Positions 4,792-5,297 of a DNA stretch of 5,297 nt are shown here, in pieces. Where the stretch lies: the NCBI GenBank assembly GCA_910587735.1, contig CAJUNT010000070.1, positions 1 to 5,297 of the forward strand, read 5' to 3'. This DNA comes from an uncultured Clostridia bacterium. GTDB lineage: Bacteria > Bacillota > Clostridia > Lachnospirales > Anaerotignaceae. The number at the start of each line of letters is the position of its first letter. Positions within the stretch are counted from its first letter, which is position 1. The position numbers and the translations under genes are program-made. The notes beneath the pieces were generated by a model that had not been told where the DNA came from, searched no databases, and saw only the letters and a list, made by a program, of their open reading frames with translations.

Positions 4792-5217
4792 ATGAATAGT
4801 ATAAAGAGATTATTCATCTCTACAACTTTAGCAAGCATTTCAATATGTTCTTTGAGTGGAATACAGGTATTTGCACAAGATAATTTTTATGAAGCAACAA
4901 TAACAGAACAATCTGTTATGCCACGTTACAAGTATATTACTTCTGCTGAACTTAGTCTTAATGTTAGTAGTTCTGGAGCTAAATATAGCATATATATACA
5001 AGGAGATAGCATTACCAAAATTTCTGGCACATTAACATTATACAAAAATGGTGAATATGTATCCTCAAAAGGAGTTTCAGAAAGCGATAACATACTTGAT
5101 ACCTCTGGTACATTAACTGCTTCTGGCAGGGGAAGTTATGAGTTGACATTTAGTGGAACTGTTAGCACAAGAAATGGTTCAGAGCCAATTACAATATCTG
5201 AAACAGATTCTTACTAA
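4792..5217 (+). CDS. Small secreted beta-rich protein, likely output of the sigma cassette
   Basis: The ATG at 4792 follows AAAGGAGAG (4777-4785); a TTG directly before it is in frame but closer than needed. A signal peptide is clear: K5-R6, hydrophobic 7-24, and cleavage after V26-F-A28. The mature 113 residues are rich in serine, threonine and glycine. They show alternating strands, with SGTLT twice (78-82 and 105-109) and SGTV at 121-124, suggesting a two-repeat beta-sandwich. PRYKYITSAELSLNV (45-59) opens the domain. There are no cysteines after cleavage, no sorting signal and no membrane anchor, so it is probably released or loosely bound. The family resembles the small secreted proteins of gut Clostridia (perhaps DUF6147, from memory and unsure). 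It follows the anti-sigma-like gene by 55 bases and ends at a strong terminator. Its function is unknown. Confidence 0.85.
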   Translation: MNSIKRLFISTTLASISICSLSGIQVFAQDNFYEATITEQSVMPRYKYITSAELSLNVSSSGAKYSIYIQGDSITKISGTLTLYKNGEYVSSKGVSESDNILDTSGTLTASGRGSYELTFSGTVSTRNGSEPITISETDSY

Positions 5218-5253
5218 ACAGCAATTATTGACTTACAATAAATGAAAAACTAT

Positions 5254-5296
5254 AATAAAGGTAGTTCTGATTAACAGAGCTACCTTTATTTTTTCA
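5254..5296 (+). terminator. Intrinsic terminator closing the sigma/secreted-protein operon
   Basis: AATAAAGGTAG (5254-5264) pairs with CTACCTTTATT (5280-5290). After a T-G pair the stem continues with TCTG (5266-5269) and CAGA (5275-5278) around a five-base ATTAA loop. A run of six T follows (5289-5294). It begins 37 bases after the stop of the secreted-protein gene. Confidence 0.9.
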
Positions 5297-5297
5297 T

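Noticed and set aside
1..5297. CRISPR array, tRNA, rRNA or insertion-sequence ends
   Set aside because: No regularly spaced long repeats, no cloverleaf sequences, no rRNA stretches and no transposase with flanking terminal repeats were seen.

Overview
The window is very AT-rich and its genes carry strong AGGAGG-type ribosome binding sites. The proteins are of types common in low-GC Firmicutes, most likely gut Clostridia of the Lachnospiraceae kind. A large-type serine recombinase with a small CxxC protein in front of it, several sigma-70-like DNA-binding proteins, a decayed gene and a secreted-protein cassette together suggest the accessory or regulatory part of an integrative/mobilizable element. 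No organism or element name can be fixed from the sequence alone.

Left part, minus strand (1-1580). The 5' end of a serine recombinase gene (start at 334) runs off the left edge. Upstream of it are a 71-residue CxxC protein (477-692) and a 128-residue protein with a sigma-region-4-like helix-turn-helix (1194-1580). The 141-base leader of the recombinase can fold so that its ribosome binding site is buried, and an alternative fold would release it. Between the 71- and 128-residue genes lies a 500-base stretch holding two hairpins and, on the plus strand, a GC-richer decayed C-terminal coding fragment (854-1069).

Middle (1581-2524). A second small helix-turn-helix protein resembling phage late regulators (1930-2295, minus) ends in a clear intrinsic terminator at 1652-1696. 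Around it are several inverted repeats. In front of it, in the divergent intergenic region, are three heptamers phased at exactly 11 bp (2378-2406), probably a regulator site.

Right part, plus strand (2504-5297). A sigma-like protein of TcdR/UviA-type layout has an open frame that continues upstream of any normal start codon. Next comes an XRE-type repressor split by a one-base frameshift in a run of seven A, with a palindrome and candidate promoter in front. It is followed closely by an ECF-type sigma factor, an overlapping membrane-anchored DUF4367-type protein (probably its anti-sigma factor) and a small secreted beta-rich protein, closed by a strong terminator at the window's end. The last three look like one unit: the sigma factor drives transcription, the membrane protein probably restrains it, and the secreted protein is the likely output. 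Four of the nine genes carry a sigma-region-4-like helix-turn-helix.
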